7,664 nucleotides of DNA from Synergistaceae bacterium (GTDB lineage: Bacteria > Synergistota > Synergistia > Synergistales > Aminobacteriaceae), in assembly GCA_017427625.1 (NCBI GenBank), contig JAFRSL010000034.1:1-7664 (forward strand), given 5' to 3'. The notes below the pieces were generated by a model. That model worked only from the letters and a program-made list of their open reading frames with translations. It had not been told where the DNA came from and made no database searches. Below are positions 1 through 4,800 of the stretch, one piece after another. Each line of letters begins with the position of its first letter. Position 1 is the stretch's first letter. Position numbers and translations under genes: made by a program.

Positions 1-1116
1 CAAATTCACACTAGCGTTAAGATCTCGGTCTATCACAGTTCCGCAATGTTCACAGCGGTATATCCTGTCCGACAGTTTCAAGTCGCCCTTCTTATGCCCG
101 CAGACTGAACATAATTTGCTTGACGCATAAAACCTGTCTGCCGTGATAAACTTTATGCCGTTCCGGTCACATTTGTATCGCATTATCCGATAGAACTCTG
201 CTAACTTCTGCTCCTGTATAGCCTTTGCCAGATGTTTATTCTTCATCATTCCTGTTACATTCAGATCTTCCATGACTATGAAACTTGGTTCTCGCTTCAC
301 TATCTCGGAAGTTGCTTGATGAATGTAATCCGTCCTGATGTCCGTCAATCGGTGATTGAGTCTTAAAAGCTGCTTTTCACTTTTTATAATGTGGTAGCTT
401 TCCCCTTTCTTGTTCTTATTGTATTTCCGTGAGATCTTGCGTTGTAACCTGCGTTGCTTTTTCTTTAGCCGTCTCACTCGGCTTGTCTTGTTGATATTCT
501 TGTAGACATGGCCGGAACTGCATATTGCCAAGTCCTTCTCGCCTAAGTCAATTCCTATGCCGTTATTGCTGATTTCTATAAGCTCTAGGTCTGGTATCTC
601 AATTCCTACGGTAAGAAACCAGTTAAGTCCGTCAAACGAAACATGCGGATTAGAATACTTAGCGTTCGCAGGTATCCGTTCATGTTCCGCAAGTCTGAAC
701 CAGTTAGCGCACTGGCGGTTTTTCTTTTTACTCTGCGTTATGTTCTCCAGTTTTTACATGCGTCCCAGTAAACTTTATTTTTACTGGGTCAACATAGAAA
801 CTAGGTTTACTGCGCTTCCGGCTCTTATACTTCGGGTGTTTTGTCAGTCCCTTGAAAAACCTCTGGTAAGCGTTTACTGCGTCCTTAATGGCCTGTTTAC
901 ATACGTTATTACTGATTGTGTATAACCATCTGTTGTCCGGCTCATTCTTAAACATCGTAAAACGCTTTCGCAGTTCGTAATCATTGATGAATTTTCCGCC
1001 TGCTTCGTAGTTTTTCTTTTCCTGCTCCAATACCCAGTTAAATGCGAACCTTGCTGTCCCGGCGAACTGGAATAACCGTGTGTTCTGACCCGCAGCGTCT
1101 TTATTATTTCTCTCAC
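1..1116 (-). pseudogene. tnpB: Decayed IS200/IS605-family TnpB (OrfB) gene, 3' end outside window
   Basis: TnpB is an RNA-guided nuclease encoded by IS605-type transposons. The 3' part is an open frame from 753 to the left edge (251 codons). It has a RuvC GIDLG Asp (547-549), a VMEDLNV Glu (268-270), a DRDLNAS motif (near 20-30), and a four-Cys zinc finger CSVC...CEHC (100-111 and 43-54). The middle part (728 to about 1087) reads RLFQFAGTARFAFNW then ELRKRF, KQAIKDA and YKSRKRSKPSF, as in clostridial-type TnpB. The N-terminus (REIIKTLRV, from 1116 or 1107) is in yet another frame. I infer a deletion of about 20 bases near 1087, because the usual L.P...Q stretch is missing. I also infer a one-base insertion in the A5 run at 751-755, since four As would restore GTA AAA CTG GAG. 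The most favourably spaced start codon is ATA. No tnpA is visible. Confidence 0.88.
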
Positions 1117-1122
1117 CTCCTT
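1112..1122 (-). promoter_or_regulatory. Strong Shine-Dalgarno sequence of the tnpB remnant
   Basis: The minus strand reads AAGGAGGTGAG. The GTG at 1114-1116 lies inside this site and is badly placed for initiation. Eight bases after GGAGG (1116-1120) is ATA at 1105-1107, followed by ATA AAG ACG CTG, matching the usual IIKTL-type TnpB beginning. I infer that the original start was ATG at 1107 and has mutated to ATA. Confidence 0.6.
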
Positions 1123-1132
1123 TTTGTTAATT

Positions 1133-1172
1133 ATATTATAAGGCTGTGAGAAAACTTACCACATATTATAAG
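1133..1172 (-). repeat. 10-bp direct repeat CTTATAATAT flanking the gene junction
   Basis: CTTATAATAT on the minus strand occurs at 1172-1163 and again at 1142-1133, exactly 30 bp apart. Both copies contain TATAAT. The first overlaps the stop codon of the transporter gene and the second lies just upstream of the tnpB ribosome site. The meaning is unknown; possibly part of the IS left end. Confidence 0.5.
1135..1140 (-). promoter_or_regulatory. Candidate -10 box (TATAAT) upstream of tnpB
   Basis: The minus strand has a perfect TATAAT at 1140-1135 about 19 bases before the TnpB ribosome site. No convincing -35 is seen at 16-18 bp spacing (TGTGGT at best), and the region is AT-rich, so chance is a real possibility. 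Confidence 0.25.
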
Positions 1173-1176
1173 TTTT
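1151..1176 (-). terminator. Weak AT-rich stem-loop at the end of the transporter gene
   Basis: AAAACTTA (1176-1169, minus strand) and TAAGTTTT (1158-1151) form a perfect 8-bp inverted repeat with a 10-base loop containing the TAA stop. It ends in a short T-run. With one G-C pair it would be a poor intrinsic terminator. It could instead be the imperfect left-end hairpin of the IS element. Confidence 0.3.
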
Positions 1177-1897
1177 TGCTAACTGTTAATATGCCTCTCA
1201 AAATATCCTCCGGCTTTCTCTTTGACGGAGTTATTCGTGTTTGAATGACAGTTACGGCCGTGTTGAGTATTCCAGCGAGGACGAAGTATATCAGTGCCAC
1301 AGCGATTAACGGGAAGAATGCCTCATACGTTCTGCTTCTCACGATGTCGCCCATCTTCGTCAAGTCCTGAACAGCAATGTATCCCACGATTGACGTTGAC
1401 TTTATGAGCAGCGTAACCTCCTCGCGCAATGACGGCATGAAGTGCAGAGCCGCCTGAGGAAGTATGACCGTGAAGAAAGTCTGCAAGTCCGTGAAGCCAA
1501 GCGCGTAGGCTGCCTCAGTCTGACCCCTGTCAACCGCTCCAGTCCCGAACGTGAGCATCCTGTAGACCGATGTCCCGAAAGTCAGAGTGAAAGCTATGAT
1601 TGACACGACAATGCCGCTGATATTCACATGGCCGAAGATTATGTAGTAGAGGATCATGAGAAGCACGACATTCGGAGTCCCCTTGATTAACCAGACGGAG
1701 AATTTCGTGAAGACGTTAGCGACTACGTTTCCAGTCCTGCAGAACATGAACGCGGTGAAGCCCAGTAGTATTCCGAAGAATATAGATGCCACCGTGATGA
1801 GCATAGTGTTTGTTATTCCTTCGGCAAAGAGCTTCCATCTTTCCTCGCGGATAAAAGTCTTCCTGAAACTTGAGGCTAAATCGTCCAAGAAAGACGG
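1166..1897 (-). other. Permease domain (BPD_transp_1, HisM/GlnP type) of the fusion
   Basis: Residues 1909-2151. A FLDDLASSFRKTFI..ERWKLF amphipathic lead-in precedes TM1 (about 1936-1960). Then come the LIKGTPNVVLLMILYYIIFG segment typical of the polar amino-acid uptake family (TM2 about 1978-1997) and TM3 (about 2003-2020). The cytoplasmic EAA loop (EAAYALGFTDLQTF..VILP, residues 2036-2055, bases 1457-1516) docks the ATPase. TM4 with LLIKSTSIVGYIAVQDL (about 2066-2086) and TM5 (about 2102-2127) follow. EAA, Gly2042 and ILP are all present, so the domain looks functional. The charged C-terminal tail ends normally up to about residue 2143; the last eight or so residues change composition. Confidence 0.92.
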
Positions 1898-4800
1898 CTC
1901 ATCATCGGCGGGTTTTGCGGGTGAAACTGTTGATGACGGCGCAGGGGAGGCTTGCTGTGCTGCGTGCTTCATGACGACGAAGATATTTCCGTTGTCTGCG
2001 TTTTTGTACGAGAACAGTACGCTTTCTTCACGTTCCTTTGTGCGAGCGATTGATGACGCTGCAAAATCACATTTCCCGGACTGCAGCGCTGGTATCATTG
2101 CCCCGAATGACATCGGCACAACCTCAAGCCCATAACCGTATGCCTTGCAAAACATCACAGCCAAGTCAACGTCATAGCCCACGATCTTCCCGTTCTTCAT
2201 GTAGGCGAAAGGTGCCATCGATAAATCAACCGCCAGCTTCAATGTGCCGTTAGTATTCGGAAATCTGGAATAGTCTTCGATAACGCGCTTGCTGTCATCT
2301 TTCCCGAACCATTTTTCATCGACCTTCTGGATTGTCCCGTTGTCCCATAAAGGTTTGATGAACTCGCTGTACTGATCGCAGAGTTTCCTGCCCTTCTCAG
2401 TCTTTGGGAATATCGGTGCCAAATCGCCGAATGTGAGATTTCCGCCGAGCTGGGTTATGTCGTCGTTGTCGATCATCATGAATTTCGCTATGGCAATGGT
2501 TGTGCATATCGCGTCGACTTTCCCGGCCTTGAGAGCGGTCAATGTGTCTGTAACGTTCTCGAAGTACACAAGTTCCGCAGTGGGAACGTTCTCTTTTGTT
2601 ACGGTGGGAGTCACTGTGCCTGTAACTACGGCTACCTTTTTCCCTGCAAGGTCTGAGATGTCGTGAAGAGAGGCAGGTGATAACGGCTCTTCCTTCTTCA
2701 TGACGACGAGTACGCTTCCAGTTACGGCATTGGGGACAGGCGAGAAGAGGACGGTCTTGTCGCGTTCCTCAGTCCACTGGACGCTGTATGTGAAATCGCA
2801 CTTTCTAGTCTCCAAAGATGAGAGGACACCGTTGTGGTTAGTGATCTCGATATTAAGCCCGCAGCCTTTGTGCTTGCAGAACAACACGGCGAGGTCAATA
2901 TCGTAGCCCTGAATCCTTTTGTCCTTAACGAAAACGAACGGCATCAAACCCTCAGTGACGGACATAGTGAGAGTCCCATTAGTCGCTGGGAGGTTGGAGT
3001 AGTCCTCTGTTACCTGCTTGCTCTCATCAGTGCCCGTAATCCATTTTTCCGTGAGATTGGCAATTGTTCCGTCTTCGCTGAGAGTTCTGAGAAAGTCAGC
3101 GTATTCCGCGCAAAGTTTGCGGCCTTTCTCAGTGTTCTGGAACATCGTTGTGTGCTGAGTCATTCTCACGTATTCGGGAACGTATGTCAAATCGTGATGA
3201 TTCTGCATTATGTTCTTCGCGGTAGGCTCGGCGCAGTAGAAAGCGTCGATTCTTCCCGACCTCAGAGACGGAAGAATATGGCTCGGCGAGTCGAAGAATA
3301 ATATCTTCACGCCCGGTATCTTGTCCTCGATTGCCTTTGCGCTGTCTGAACCGATGAGGAGGCCGATATTCTTTCCCTCAAAGTCCGAGAGCTTCATTCT
3401 GCTCAAACCTTCTGAGTCTGAGTCCTGAGACTTTAGGGCGACAAGGACATTCCCGGCTTTGATTGTGGGAGTTGAGGTGAAGATTGTATTTTCCTCGCGC
3501 TCAGGTGTCTTGTTCATGGACTGTGAGAAATCGCTCTTGCCAGTTTTGACGGAGGCTATTGCGCCGCTCAGTGTCATATTCTCGATGACCAGCGAGTAAC
3601 CTTTAGCCTTGCAGAACATGACCGCCAAGTCGACATTATGCCCCACAATCCTGTTGTCCTTAACGTAAACGAACGGGGGAAACTGCGCATCAACAGCCAT
3701 TCTGACAGTGCCGTTAGTAGCCGGAAGCTGGGAATAATCTTCGACGGTCTTTCTGCTCTCGTCAGCACCAAGCCACTTGTCATTGAGAGCGTCAATCGTC
3801 CCGTTGTCCCACAGAGTTTCGAGGAAATCGGAATATTCAGCGCAAAGCTTCTTCCCTCGTTCAGTGTTTGAGAACATCTGGTAGAAATACGTCTCACGCA
3901 ACGGAGGGTTGATGATTTCCAGGCTTGTGTCCTCATTGACCATGATGATGGCGGGAGGTAGCGAGGTTGCCAGTGCGTCAGCTTTCCCTGTTTTCAGAGC
4001 AGTGAGCTGATTCGTCAGGGAGTCGTAGTAGGCTAGTTTTGCCGACGGGAGTTTTGCAGGCACGAGAGTCTCGCTTGCTGTCCCTGTCTGAATGGCTATT
4101 GTTTTCCCTGCGAAGCTGTCGAGATTCCGGCGTGAGGCTGAAGGTTTGCTGACTGGTGAATCATCAGCTTTGAGACAGGCCATGAGGGAGCTGGCCATGC
4201 AGTAAGGCTCGGAGAAATTCACGGCCTCTTCGTGTTCGTCCGAAGGAGTGAAGTCTGCAGCAAAATCTACTTTCCCCGAAAAAATTGCAGGGAGCATAGC
4301 GTCAAACAGCATTGTCTGAACATTAAGCCCGTAGCCATATGCCTCGCAGAATCTCACGGCAATGTCTATGTCAATCCCGGCTAATCTCGTCCCTTTGTAG
4401 TAGGTGAACGGAGGATAGCTTCCTTCTGCCGCGAATGTTATTGTGCCGTTCTTGGCAGGAAGAGCCTTGAAGTCTGGCGGGAGCTTTGCGTTTTCGTCAG
4501 CGCCCTGCCATTTCGAGAGTATAGCGTCAAGTTCACCGCTTGCCCTGAGTTTCCGAATGAACTCGCTCATCTCATCACACAGCTTTTTGCCGGCTTCTGT
4601 CTTTGCGTAAACGAATGAGTAGCCGAAACTTTCACCGACAGGCTCATCAATGGCAGTGAGTTTGTCATCTTCAGCGGCCATGAGAGCGAGGACAGGTGAG
4701 TCAACAAGGAAGCCTTCGATCTTGTGCGTCTTCAGGGCTGAAGCTAAGTCCGGGTAGGTGTTGTAGTACTGGACTTTCGAGTGAGGGAGATTTTCAGCAA

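Noticed and set aside
751..755. Programmed ribosomal frameshift in tnpB
   Set aside because: A run of only five As without a clear slippery heptamer or downstream structure, in a gene with other lesions, is better explained by mutation or a sequencing error.
557..925. 122-codon plus-strand frame opposite tnpB
   Set aside because: The minus strand here encodes convincing TnpB sequence across the frameshift; the plus-strand product resembles nothing.
874..1116. Independent 80-codon minus-strand gene
   Set aside because: Only its first dozen codons are TnpB-like. The rest overlaps the true TnpB frame and is out-of-frame reading after the small deletion.
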